Below, piece by piece: positions 1 to 9,374 of a stretch of 64,000 nt of DNA. The position numbers and the translations under genes were made by a program. The stretch comes from Aureobasidium sp. EXF-3400. Taxonomy: Eukaryota > Ascomycota > Dothideomycetes > Dothideales > Saccotheciaceae. The notes beneath the pieces are model-generated. The model was not told the origin of the DNA. It was given only the letters and a program-made list of their open reading frames with translations, and made no database searches. Each line of letters begins with the position of its first letter. Position 1 is the first letter of the stretch. The stretch spans positions 62,001 through 126,000 of the forward strand of contig SWBL01000127.1 in assembly GCA_024195585.1 (NCBI GenBank), in the 5' to 3' direction.

Positions 1-1
1 G

Positions 2-1258
2 ATCTGCATCAGCCTTCGTATCCATGAAGATTTCCGCAAATTGGCTGTCGGTAAAGTGATGCTTGATTCCAGTCGCTTGCTGCAAGTCATCATTAATCTT
101 CTCACCAACGCCATCAAATTTACCCAATTTGCCAGCCGTAAGGAGATTACCGTTCATCTGGACGCCTCCTCGACCCGACCAAAGGTGGGCATGTATGGTG
201 CTCCTTACGTTCCTTTCCGTGTGAACAGACCTGAACACCACTTCACGGCAGAATGGGGAACTGGCGAAGAGATCTTCGTATCAATAGCAGTTCAAGACAG
301 CGGAAAGGGCATGAATGAGGAAGAGCTCAAGCTGCTCTTCAATCGCTTCTCTCAAGCTAGCCCCAAAACCTACAAGCAATACGGAGGCAGTGGCCTCGGT
401 CTGTTCATCTCGAGAGAACTTACAGATCTTCAAGACGGCCAGATTGGTGTGCACAGCGAGCCAGACGAAGGCAGTACTTTCAGCTTCTACATCAAAGCCA
501 GAAGAGCCGTTGACGATGACGAGACTGTGTTAGAAGGAAGACTTATCACACCGACACTGAACACGCTCGTTACCTATACTCGCGACTCTGCTTCCGATTC
601 ACTGGAAGCGACTATTGACAAGGTCCAACACGACAATACCCAGAATGTGATCCGTAAGATGTCCGCGATGTCCCATGATCTTACCGAAGAAAAGCCGCAC
701 CTCCATGTTCTTGTGGTAGAGGATAACGTAATCAACCAAAGGGTGAGTCGGGTATAACCCTGTGGTCGCATCCTTGCTAACTGTTTTCCGTAGGTTATGG
801 CTCAACAATTACGTCGTTTAGGCTGCACAGTACACCTCGCAAACCACGGTCTCGAGGCTCTGGACTTTATCCGCAAGACCTCTTTTTGGGCATTCCATCC
901 GCCACCAACACTGAACGAGGAAACACCGAGTCCGAGAACCGTGCCGCAATCGAACATCGTCCCTCTGTCTGTCGTTCTCATGGACTTGGAGATGCCCGTG
1001 CTTGGTGGTCTCGAAACAGTCAAGAAAATCAGAAGCCTGCAAAGCGAAGGCAGTATTATCAGCCACATTCCAGTCATTGCCGTGACGGCGAACGCGAGGA
1101 GTGAACAGATTGCCGTTGCTATTGATCATGGTATGGACAGCGTTGTCACGAAGCCATTCAGAATTCCAGAGCTGGTTCCTCAAATGGAGGACTTGGTCAA
1201 GAGGGTACAGCAAGGCAGATTTGGCAGGTCGTCTGTCATGTCTGTCGTAAAAGAATAG
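2..1258 (+). CDS. Hybrid sensor histidine kinase, C-terminal part (HATPase + receiver), 5' partial
   Basis: Open to the left edge of the window. Exons 2..742 and 794..1258, with an intron of 51 nt (GTGAGT...TAG). The kinase ATP-binding domain shows the N box (NLLTNAIKF), G1 (DSGKGM), the F box and G2 (GGSGLGL). The receiver domain follows: acidic pair in VVEDN, phospho-acceptor Asp in VVLMDLEMP, the conserved Thr in IAVTANA and the Lys in VTKPF. The intron lies inside the receiver just after VEDNVINQR. All key residues for autokinase activity and intramolecular phosphotransfer to the C-terminal Asp are present. The sensor and dimerisation/His region lies outside the window, so the class (PAS, GAF, HAMP) is unknown. 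Two-component phosphorelay in fungi feeds an HPt protein and the HOG pathway; that role here is inferred. Confidence 0.93.
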
Positions 1259-2669
1259 AAAGGATTAGAGGTCTTGATTTTTGTATGATTGGACGGTCGC
1301 ATCTGTATATATATATTACGAAGCGTTTCTCTTTTTGTTTTCGATGGGCGTATGGGTATGATCTTGGGGATACCATCTGGTGATTTGGCAAGGCATGGAG
1401 TTCGTGGTTGTTTGGATATAGCTATATAATGGACTCACAAGGTATAGAACACCATACAAGCATTCATAGCAATTCATGACGTTGATGGTTCACCCCGCTG
1501 TTTGCTGTCAAGGATTCGATGCCCGTCTTCCACCTTCCCAACAGCTTTCAGCCTTTCATACTCACTCTTTCCACTTTTGCGATGTTGTATACATAACATC
1601 ATGACACATCTTGATATCCACTCACCGATTGGATGAGTTTTATGCATCATTGTCTGATCTCTATATGAACTTGTTGATATATCTTTCGACCATTGATTTC
1701 CACGCAACGACGGCGCTATCGTCGGCTGCCTTTTTTCTGACATGCGACCAGATGCTTGCGTTTGATTTGCGACTGCTTCTCTCTTGATAAAGCCAACTTT
1801 TTGAATTCTGTTGCTCGAGGGTCTTGCTTCGTCGACGCTGTGTGACATCTTGTGTCTGGTGATGGCCGACGAATTGTCTTAGATCTGAGGTGCGGATGGT
1901 TGCGTGCGCATTTGAGCAAGTTTGGGGTCACCGGAGCTCTTCTTCTCTATGCCAGCTGCGAACAAGACGCTGCAGTGACAGTTCTTTGGTTTGTATTCGC
2001 AATTCGACTCAACTTTTGTTGCATTTTGGTCGTCTTGGAACGATATCTTTCCAGAATCGAGGAACTTTTAGGGCCAGTGATTGGACGCAATTGCTCTCAG
2101 ATTTGACCGCAGCATCATGAGGATACACTGAGGAGGCTGATGTTTTGTTCCAACGCGAGGACACATACCAGCTTGAGTTGGTTACCTGCGTCTCTCTGGT
2201 TGACAACCATTCTTGCGATCATTCGCAGATGTGACTGGTGGAAAGAACTTGACGACCTTTTTTTTTTTTCTTTTTCTTTTTCTTTTTCAAGCAATCACTT
2301 GACTAGGAGTAAGTTGACACGCTCATCAATCGAGAACCCACCACTTCCGCAACCGGTCATTCTGGCTTTAAGACTGCAGACTGCAACGCACATGGCCAAG
2401 AGTGTGATTCATCACAACCAACTCAATGCGATGGTTCGGGTGGTCGTAATCAACTGTTTCGCATATCAACTCATCAAATGAGAGAGTTTTCTACCTCGTA
2501 AGAATTCATTCGCGGTAGGTGTCTAGGTAAGCATAAAATCTTCTCTTCTTCCCATATCTTTTTTTCTTCTTCGTCTTTCGCCCCGGTCTGCCTGTCATCT
2601 GTTCTACGAACAAAACAGCTGCACCGAACACAGACACCAGACTCTTCTTCGAGAAACTGTACTGCAAAC
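1259..2669. other. Intergenic region, mostly non-coding
   Basis: Apart from the doubtful minus-strand frame at 1474..1848, I see only short overlapping frames without protein-like character. It holds the kinase 3' UTR and the promoter of the PPxY gene. A T/C-rich tract at about 2258..2290 is an ordinary fungal pyrimidine-rich stretch. Confidence 0.5.
1474..1848 (-). CDS. Possible small hypothetical protein
   Basis: Open frame of 124 codons with an ATG at 1848, convergent with the histidine kinase. The N-terminal half is basic and polar with no recognised domain. A GTGAGT...AAAAG segment near 1595 could be an intron and would shorten the product to about 80 residues. No homology can be judged by eye; this may be a chance frame. 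Confidence 0.25.
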   Translation of the reverse strand: MSHSVDEARPSSNRIQKVGFIKREAVANQTQASGRMSEKRQPTIAPSLRGNQWSKDISTSSYRDQTMMHKTHPIGEWISRCVMMLCIQHRKSGKSEYERLKAVGKVEDGHRILDSKQRGEPSTS

Positions 2670-3293
2670 ATGCTTTCCACCACATCATACATCTTCTCCA
2701 ACGACGCTCGCGCCACGGCATTTCGCCGCGCTGTCAGAAGTGGTGTTGCTGGCAGACAGGAATACGCAGTGCCTGGCTCGGGACTGAGTGCACAAGAGGT
2801 ACAAAGAGCATATCTCAGATACTGTGCAGAACAACAAGAGCAAGGTCAGAGCGACAACACACAAGGGGCTCCATTGCCATACTTGCCGGTCATGGATGAT
2901 CAGGCTCCACCACCATACACCTCCACTCCTGCCTTCGAAATGACACCAACTGCACAGCTGGATATGTTGCTTTACAGCAATACTTTCACTCCATCACCGC
3001 CGCCTGAGTATACCGAAGCCATTACTACTACTACACCATCACCAAGTTATGAAAACGTCATCTCGGCAAGCGCCACCATAACAGACCAAACACCCTCTCG
3101 CACAAGTATGAGTAGGATATTTGCTGGCTGTACAACACGCACATCAAGGAAACAGGTACACAGAAAGGCTATACAGGCACTTGATTTGGTTGTCGTACCT
3201 GAGAACGAAGGAAACGAGGGCACTGGATTACCTCCAAGATCATCGAGGATAACAGGGATTCTGAGGAGGATTAAGGATAGGATGGTAGTCTGA
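2670..3293 (+). CDS. Hypothetical 207-aa protein with two PPxY motifs
   Basis: Single exon, start in good context (AAACATG). No catalytic domain is recognised. The middle is rich in Pro, Ser and Thr and carries two PPxY motifs, PPPY near residue 81 and PPEY near residue 113. Such motifs bind WW domains, classically those of Rsp5/NEDD4-type ubiquitin ligases and their adaptors. The C-terminus is basic (about residues 160-207, many Arg and Lys). No transmembrane segment or signal peptide is evident. A role as a ubiquitin-ligase client or adaptor is inferred from motifs only. Confidence 0.7.
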   Translation: MLSTTSYIFSNDARATAFRRAVRSGVAGRQEYAVPGSGLSAQEVQRAYLRYCAEQQEQGQSDNTQGAPLPYLPVMDDQAPPPYTSTPAFEMTPTAQLDMLLYSNTFTPSPPPEYTEAITTTTPSPSYENVISASATITDQTPSRTSMSRIFAGCTTRTSRKQVHRKAIQALDLVVVPENEGNEGTGLPPRSSRITGILRRIKDRMVV

Positions 3294-3434
3294 GCTGAAT
3301 CTTTTCCCTTGTAAGAAATATGCAAGGGTTTTTGGTGAGAAGTGGAATGGACTCGATGGAGAAGGCTTATACTAGAAATGCATTGGAGTTACAATTTGAA
3401 AACAGGGATATACAGTGTCTATCTGTTAAACCAT

Positions 3435-3876
3435 CTAGTCCCGGAGTAACCACATGGGATACTCCATCGAAACATCTCTCTTCAGAAATCTCAAACATGA
3501 TACCGGTTTACCCTGTTTCTGCTTGATACTCCTCCAATCCATAGTAGCACTCCCAACAACCGTCAAACACGCAAGCCCGACCGCCATATACCAAGTCTGC
3601 GCCACACTCCTGTCAACCGCAACCAGCGCGTTCGTCATATCGGCAGGGGCGACGAGGTCCCTCAGATCGCTCAAGCCCGTTGTACCAATGCTAGTGGTAT
3701 TCAAACCAGGCAGTGAAGTATGCAGATTAGCAACTAAGCTATGCTGAAACACATTCTGTGTGGTAGAAACAAACACGTCAGCAACAAACTGCTCGGCAAA
3801 CAAGATGACAGAAAGACCGATACTGGTATCGTGTTTCGGAAGTACTATTTGCACGGCAGACTGAGGAGACAGAAAG
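3435..3876 (-). pseudogene. C-terminal fragment of an MFS drug:H+ antiporter (DHA type), 5'-truncated
   Basis: The frame begins at the edge of an AT-rich block and has no start codon of its own. The first residues match the end of fungal multidrug MFS carriers: a segment like AVQIVLPKHD, then IGLSVILFAEQF in the penultimate helix region, and a last helix (VGLACLTVVGSATMDW) followed by a basic tail. In full-length family members roughly 400 residues precede this point; none are found in the following sequence, which is AT-rich and non-coding. It is therefore read as a relic truncated at the block. Confidence 0.7.
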
Positions 3877-4120
3877 CTAGAAGCTATATATAGAAACTAT
3901 CATATGATTATCTAATCTATCTAGTATTAGTTCTATACTAACTGATCTAATCTAGAGGCAACTATTCTCCAAGTATTCTATGAGGTATACTTCATTAGAT
4001 ACTTTATAAGAGAGTAGATTATACTATTCTATATCTTAATTAATGATCTGTATCTCTATTGTTAGAGTTATTGTAAACAGGATAGTTCAAAGATAACGGA
4101 GTTAGTATATATATAATTAT
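3877..4120. repeat. AT-rich, RIP-like block
   Basis: Sharp rise in A+T (about three quarters by eye) with very frequent TpA (ctatatata, tagtatta, tatatata). No open frame of note. This is the look of repeat-induced point mutation of a former repeat or transposon. The family cannot be told. It separates the truncated transporter from the small secreted protein gene. Confidence 0.6.
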
Positions 4121-4123
4121 AAC

Positions 4124-4500
4124 TTATTGAGTCATGTTTGCTTGTATATTAGCCATTAGGTCCGAGATATACATCCGACTCAAGTAAGCTCTTTCATCAC
4201 CGGCCATTAGAACCATACCCTCACATCCCTCCGGAGGACAGCTGCACCGTCCTGGAGCGACACAGGAGCCGCAGCGCCAACCATAGCAGTCTGTATCATA
4301 CAAGCATGCATAACTCTGGCATACTGCATTTTGGCGAGGTTCCAAGGGAGGCTTCTGTAGTTTGAGTACGTCAGAAACTTGTCAAAGAGAATCTATATGC
4401 CATGACATACTTCGACTGGAGTAATTTCGAGTGTAAAAGGTTTTGCGTTCACCATTACGGAAATCGAAGACACCAGTAAGAAAGGGGTTTGGAAGCGCAT
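4124..4500 (-). CDS. Small secreted cysteine-rich protein (effector candidate), 106 aa
   Basis: Two exons, 4411..4500 and 4124..4354, with a 56-nt intron (GTATGT...CTACAG); phases sum to 106 codons plus TAA. Residues 1-19 form a signal peptide: Met-Arg start, hydrophobic core FLLVSSISVMV, cleavage expected after the Ala at 19. The mature part is about 87 residues. It has eight cysteines, all between about residues 42 and 75, spaced C-4-C-5-C-4-C-2-C-5-C-1-C-4-C, an even number that could make four disulfides. No domain is recognised. Small size, secretion signal, compact cysteine cluster and location between an AT-rich RIP-like block and a MITE are typical of fungal effectors or antimicrobial secreted peptides; function is inference. 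Start ATG lies in ACAATG context. Confidence 0.72.
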
Positions 4501-4653
4501 TGTTTGATCAAGGGCTCGGTAAATTTCGTCGGAGATGATATCGCTTGTGATACCCGCGGTTCGAGGGCACATGTGCCACTTAAAGTATTGATAGGGTATT
4601 CAAGTAGGCATCAGGACGAAGGATTGTGGTATGGACTGAATAGCTAGGTAGAG

Positions 4654-4707
4654 TAAGCAGGATACGCAGGATAAGCAGGGTAAACAGGGTAAGGAGGGTA
4701 AGCAGGG
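4654..4707. repeat. 9-bp tandem array, consensus TAAGCAGGG
   Basis: Six adjacent 9-mers: TAAGCAGGA, TACGCAGGA, TAAGCAGGG, TAAACAGGG, TAAGGAGGG, TAAGCAGGG. Two further degenerate units (TAAGCATAG, TAAGCAGCC) stand on the far side of the MITE at 5139..5156, so the element appears to have split a longer array. Confidence 0.85.
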
Positions 4708-4710
4708 TAA

Positions 4711-5138
4711 GGGCCCGTTCGGTTGTTCATCTCCATCTTCGGTGTAGGGTGGGGTCCGTTCTGAGTAGCGTGTTGTTTTCGTGATTAGTTTACAGAAGAC
4801 TGAGATGACTGTACTGTTCGGTGTGCCGTTTCGATGTCCAGTTTCGGCTATCCATACAAGATCTGTGGTATGTTCAGATATCGACGTCATTCTAGCTCTA
4901 CTCAGTTCGAGTTTGGCTTGAAATGGTACTCAAGAGCACCATCTGCCAGACTGGGCATGCCCTCTCTTGCCAAAAACGCGTCGCTCTGACGCTAGCAATC
5001 ATACTCTTCCGTTTACGCTTCATCCCGCTTACAAATCGGAGGGCGTAACGAACACGCTATCCGTCTTGAAGTCCGTTTTCAAGACGGTCGGTATTACACC
5101 AGAGATGGACAACGAAACCGCCTGAACCGAACGGGCCC
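4711..5138. mobile_element. PIF/Harbinger-like MITE (428 bp) with TAA target duplication
   Basis: Perfect 14-bp terminal inverted repeats, GGGCCCGTTCGGTT at 4711..4724 and its complement at 5125..5138. They are flanked by a 3-bp direct repeat TAA at 4708..4710 and 5139..5141. A TAA/TTA duplication with termini starting GGGCC is the signature of PIF/Harbinger elements and Tourist-like MITEs. Subterminal similarity extends inward: TAGCGTGTT at 4766..4774 pairs with its complement at 5051..5059, and both ends carry a GTTGTYCATCTC stretch. An internal 10-bp inverted repeat lies at 5061..5070 and 5078..5087. No transposase frame is present, so it is non-autonomous. Confidence 0.85.
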
Positions 5139-5346
5139 TAAGCATAGTAAGCAGCCTTACTGGTCGGTGTTCCTGGAAAGTCACTTGCTGATTGTCTAGC
5201 TCTCAATCCATTGTCATCATCTTGATTTTACAAGATGATTGTTTGGAAGTTCAAGATTCACAGGCAAGTCGCGTCGTACCAGTCTTCAAAACCACTTAGC
5301 TGCGAATATGGCCTGAATGATGGTATGGATTCAAGTGGAAACAAAA

Positions 5347-6350
5347 TTACTCGGGCTCCATGTTCGATGTACTTCCACTGTTCCGCAGAGCTCGAATCTT
5401 TGTCGCAGACAAAATGGCCATATTTTTCACCTCCTCGTGTATCAAGTCAGAGCTCGCTAACTCTATCAGACGACTCGCCCATGCCTCCCATCGAGCTTGG
5501 CAAACAACATTTGCACCACCCTCAGCGCTCCAGATAGGGCCGGGTGGAACATGCTGTGTTCCTTCTAGGCTTTTGATCAAAAGTTGTGCTCCAGCAATTG
5601 TGACCCATCGACAGGCTGAAGTGACATGGAGTAAAGTTTCTGGTCCATCCACAGCAATCGGATCATACTCAAGGGCAAAAGCAAGTGTGCGGAAGGCATA
5701 CTGGAACAAGAAGTCGAATGAAAGCTCAGAGTCGTTGCTGTCGTGAACCAGGTAAGCTGCGAAGGTGTTCAGACTAAGCCAACGCTGCTCTGCTAAATCA
5801 TCTTCAAGACCGTCACTGATCCAGGCTTCAGGACCTTGGGAGACTGTCAGAAAATGTTGAATCAGGGACAAGAACCAGGGATATTCATACCATACATGGA
5901 ATCACAGAAGTTGACCTCAAAGAGAGGTAAATCAGCCCATATTCTCCTGTCATCGATTAGAATCATCTGACCAGGATTGATTACAAGACTGGCACTCTGG
6001 CTCTGTAGTCGAAGTGTATCCTGACTCTCGTTGCGCGCGTCTGGCAACTGAGAAAGTGACAGTACGAGTTCTGCGAGTCTGCGGAGTTGAGATTCTTCGG
6101 GGATGGCGCTCGCCGCCCCGAGGATACAGCTATAGTAGCCCAAGACGCATTCATAAGCAGGGAGAAAATCGGTCTGCGAGAAGACGAATGATGCGATGCG
6201 TGCTGCTGCTGTTGGGGGTTCGATCGTGTTGTTAAAGAGATCTCTTAGAGCGTCGAAGAGAAAAATTTGATTGCATCCAGTCTTGTTTTGATGCGCATAT
6301 GCCCTTTGTAAGAACAAGTTGTATGCAGCATTCGGATTTGTAGCGTTCAT
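5347..6350 (-). CDS. DUF3632-like protein, about 318 aa
   Basis: Exons 5891..6350 and 5347..5843 with a 47-nt intron (GTATGAATA...GACAG); lengths sum to 318 codons plus stop. The ATG at 6350 was chosen because the frame further upstream uses no ATG; extra 5' exons cannot be excluded. The C-terminal half fits the DUF3632 family of fungal proteins of unknown function: a Leu-Asn-x-Phe-Ala segment (LSLNTFAAYLV), a helix with A-x(3)-W-V-x-I-A-G, then a GPIWSAEGG turn and an RW/RLIEL helix. No enzyme motifs. A second member lies at 29848..30747. Confidence 0.65.
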
Positions 6351-6722
6351 TTCCAGCAATGTTGAGCTCTGAAAGTCAAGTAAATTCAAAGCGCAGAAGA
6401 TGACGCTTCAATCGTCTCCGCACAATTCCTGTAGGATCTTGCCAAGATTGATTACCCTCGGTATCATCTTAGCGAAGGATAAGATGGATGCCAAGGTATG
6501 GGCGACTTCAGAACCTCGTCCAACTAATAGTAAGCATCTCTTGTGGGTAATCAAGCAGCGGCGGAGTGTAAGCAGATAAGAATCAGGCTTACTCACTAGA
6601 TAGGTAGCTCACGCCAAATATAAGATGTAAAGCTCTACAGCCCGTGATAGTATTGCACACAAGAGCTCGCCTTGCAGATCCTAAGCGGACTATACCACGA
6701 TTTGATCGATTGAAAGTACATT

Positions 6723-6818
6723 ATGAAGTTGTTTGGGTTTGTCCTCATTGCAAGCACAGCTCTTGCGTTTCCGCTGCCCGACGAGGTGCCGAACGAGACG
6801 ACCACGTGCGATGGATAA
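6723..6818 (+). CDS. Possible 31-residue secreted peptide or leader remnant
   Basis: ATG followed by a near-ideal signal peptide: MKLFGFVLIASTALA, then FPLPDEVPNETTTCDG and TAA. It is too short for a typical protein; it may be the first exon of a gene whose continuation I cannot find, or a chance frame. It lies just 5' of the alcohol dehydrogenase. Confidence 0.25.
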   Translation: MKLFGFVLIASTALAFPLPDEVPNETTTCDG

Positions 6819-6872
6819 GTAGCCTCCATTATGAGCTTGCAAGGTACTGGACGCGACCATCTCCCATCGACC

Positions 6873-7981
6873 ATGATTGGAGTTGTTCTCACTGGCCATG
6901 GTGGTTTGAAAAACTGCAGTATCGCAAAGATCTAAAGATACCTTCGCCAGGACCCGACGAAGTGTTGATCCGGGTTGCGGCTGCAGGCATCAACAATACT
7001 GACATCAACACACGTATTGGGTGGTATTGCAAAGGCGTCGAGACTGGCACAGGCGAAGAAACTACGAATGCCTCTGCAACAAGGACAGACGACGATTCGA
7101 CCTGGTCTGGCAAACCATTGGAGTTGCCAAGAATTCAAGGTGCCAACTGTTGTGGTCGCATCGTCGCTGTTGGTAATAATGTCAGCACCCAGCCCGTCGG
7201 TGAAAGAGTTGTCGTCCGCAATATGCTTCGCTCTTATGTCGACTACCGCCCTTATGAGGGTTGGACTTTTGGATCCGAGTGCGATGGCGCTTTTGCTCAA
7301 TACACCAAAGCGCCTGCTTGCGAGACGTACAAGATCGATTGCGACTTAAGCGACACAGACTTGGCTTCTGTCCCTTGTGCATGGTTCACTGCCGAAAATA
7401 TGCTCCATCGTGCTGGCGTTAACGACAAAGAAAATGTCATCATCACTGGTACATCCGGCGGTGCGGGTGCTGCAGCGATAAGACTGGCAAAGAGACGTGG
7501 AGCTCATGTTGCCGCCATAGGCAGTGTTGAGAAGGCGGACCAAATGGTGGCTCTGGGAGCTGATCGAGTCCTTCCACAAGGAGCCAATCTTGTTAAGCAA
7601 TTGGGTAATGACGTCGTAGACGTCGTCCTCGATCTCGTTGCTGGGTCGGTATTCCCTGAACTGCTGGATGTTCTCAAGAAAGGAGGACGATATGCTGTTG
7701 CTGGTGCCATCGCTGGACCTATCGTCAAACTGGACGTTCGGACACTATACCTCAAAGACCTGAGCTTCTTTGGTTGCACATTCCAGGAAGACGAAGTATT
7801 CACCAACCTCATCTCGTACATAGAGCGTAGTGAAATTAGACCGCGTGCTGGAAAGGTCTATCCCCTCGACGAGATTGTTACCGCTCAGCAACACTTCAAC
7901 TCCAAGTCGACCTGCGGGAAGCTGGTGCTCTCGATAACTTGGTTTTCGTGGTCTGCGGAACCCTCAAGCGCGCTATCATGA
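6873..7981 (+). pseudogene. MDR-family alcohol dehydrogenase/quinone oxidoreductase, frameshift near N-terminus
   Basis: The long frame covers a whole medium-chain dehydrogenase: GroES-like fold with VLIRVAAAGINNTDINTR, RIQGANCCGRIVAVG and GERVVVR, then a Rossmann region with the cofactor loop GTSGGAGAAAIRLAKRRGAHV. The family N-terminus (MIGVVLTGHGG) is encoded from ATG 6873 but in the frame before; the join to FEKLQYRKDL needs a one-base change at about 6901..6908. In the long frame upstream of 6905 the translation is not protein-like. The last 20 residues after GKLVL are also atypical. So either a recent pseudogene or a sequence error. Substrate unknown. Confidence 0.75.
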
Positions 7982-9086
7982 AGCATCGCGCTGTAATGCT
8001 GGGCGATCGTCGACAGCGCGACCATGGACTGGGGAGTGTGAGAAAGAAGCAGAAGCAAGCATGCTACGTTTGCTGAGTGCGCTGTGGTCCTGATGAAGTA
8101 GCTAGGCGGAGATGATAACCATTCAAGAAAGATGAATTGTGCCCCGGTCCAAGAAACTTTGTCGTCAAAAGAAAATCTCGATGATCAGAGCGATTTGTGT
8201 AAAGGCGACCTCACAAGGATGTTATCTCGAGTCGAGTGACGCATGAGACGCCCTGTCAATACAACGGTATTGCTCAGAGTCTCAATTAGTCCGGAGCCAC
8301 ATGCTTGTTGCGGTATCAACCACGGAGAGTCTCCTTGGGTCTTGAAACTTCATGGTGCGGATGTCGGATTGCTGTGTGTGTACGGCAGGGGCGGAATACC
8401 ACTGGACTCCAAATCAGAGATACTCTCGCCGCCTTATCATCAATTCAGTATGGCCAGCAGACCCTAGATCTGAGAATCGCGAAGAGATGAACAAGGAGGA
8501 GGTTCATTGTCGTGGGTCGGCGGTTTGCGACGATGAGAGGCTTGGCACATCACACCACAAATCCCACGCGCACGGAGCTCACGCCGCCGCAAGCACAATC
8601 ACCAGTTCGCAGGATTCTTGTCACCTTATCCATCACGTTTTGTGCCAATTTTCGCATTGCCGCATCTGGACTCCGTGAGGCGCATGCCCGCAGCCTCCCG
8701 ATCCCCAGGTCTTTTGAGGGTGTCTGCAGCTGTCAAATGTGAGGGTTGGCTTGGCGAATGCAGGGAAACTGTCGGATTGGGTGTGTCGCCTGTCATCTGC
8801 TGATCTGGTGATACCCTGCCAAACGAACGTGCTAGACCGGGTGTCTGCGTGAACCATTGCGGTGGTTCCGAATCCATGTGCCACTTGTAGGCATGAATTC
8901 TAGATGGCCATTCTATAAGTATACCACACCTCTGTTCTTGTGTAACCTTTTCTTCCATCATCATCATCAACAAACACCAATAACCAACCACATCTCTACT
9001 CTCACATCAACAACCAATCTCTACTCTATTGATCAACTCAGATCATCCATATCATCTCCCCACCTCCAACCTCAAATCTCACAACA
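7982..9086. other. Intergenic region
   Basis: No convincing coding frame. The last 150 bases are C/A-rich and pyrimidine-rich (catcatcatcatcaac, ctcacatcaacaacc), typical of a fungal 5' UTR leading to the start at 9087. Confidence 0.5.
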
Positions 9087-9374
9087 ATGGCATTCAGACC
9101 AACTCAATCCCGTGCCTTCTTCCGCACCCTCAGAAACCTGATCCGCGAAGAACATCCTTTCGCACGCAACACATCTACTCTGCTTCCCCACACCCACGAC
9201 AACTCAATCCTCATGCGTCGCACTGTGCGCACCGCAACGACATTTGTCCCCTTCTTGGTGTAAGTGTCTTTCCTCTCCTCCTCTTTGCCTTTAACCTCAG
9301 CTGACAAGAGGAACAGTACTGTGTTGGGTTGGCCCTGGATGGCAGCCTCCGTGCTCAGAAAAACAGGCATCTGA
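9087..9374 (+). CDS. Small Arg-rich protein with one hydrophobic segment, probably mitochondrial, 76 aa
   Basis: Exons 9087..9259 and 9317..9374, intron 57 nt (GTAAGT...AACAG), phases consistent for 76 codons plus TGA. The start context is ACAACAATGG and the upstream leader is CT/CA-rich as in well-expressed fungal genes. The N-terminal 50 residues are rich in Arg, Ser and Thr with almost no acid residues, as in mitochondrial presequences. One hydrophobic stretch (TTFVPFLVVTVLGWPWMAASVL) spans residues 50-71. No family recognised; an inner-membrane small protein is a guess. Confidence 0.6.

Noticed and set aside
1852..2120. Two overlapping plus-strand frames of 76-84 codons
   Set aside because: No protein-like composition, no motifs, poor start context.
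4600..4890. 96-codon minus-strand frame with LPCLPSLPCLPCL repeats
   Set aside because: Produced by the 9-bp tandem array and the MITE end, not a gene.
6644..6870. Upstream extension of the alcohol dehydrogenase frame from ATG 6644
   Set aside because: Translation is Cys/His/Trp-rich and unlike the family; the true N-terminus is found in another frame at 6873.
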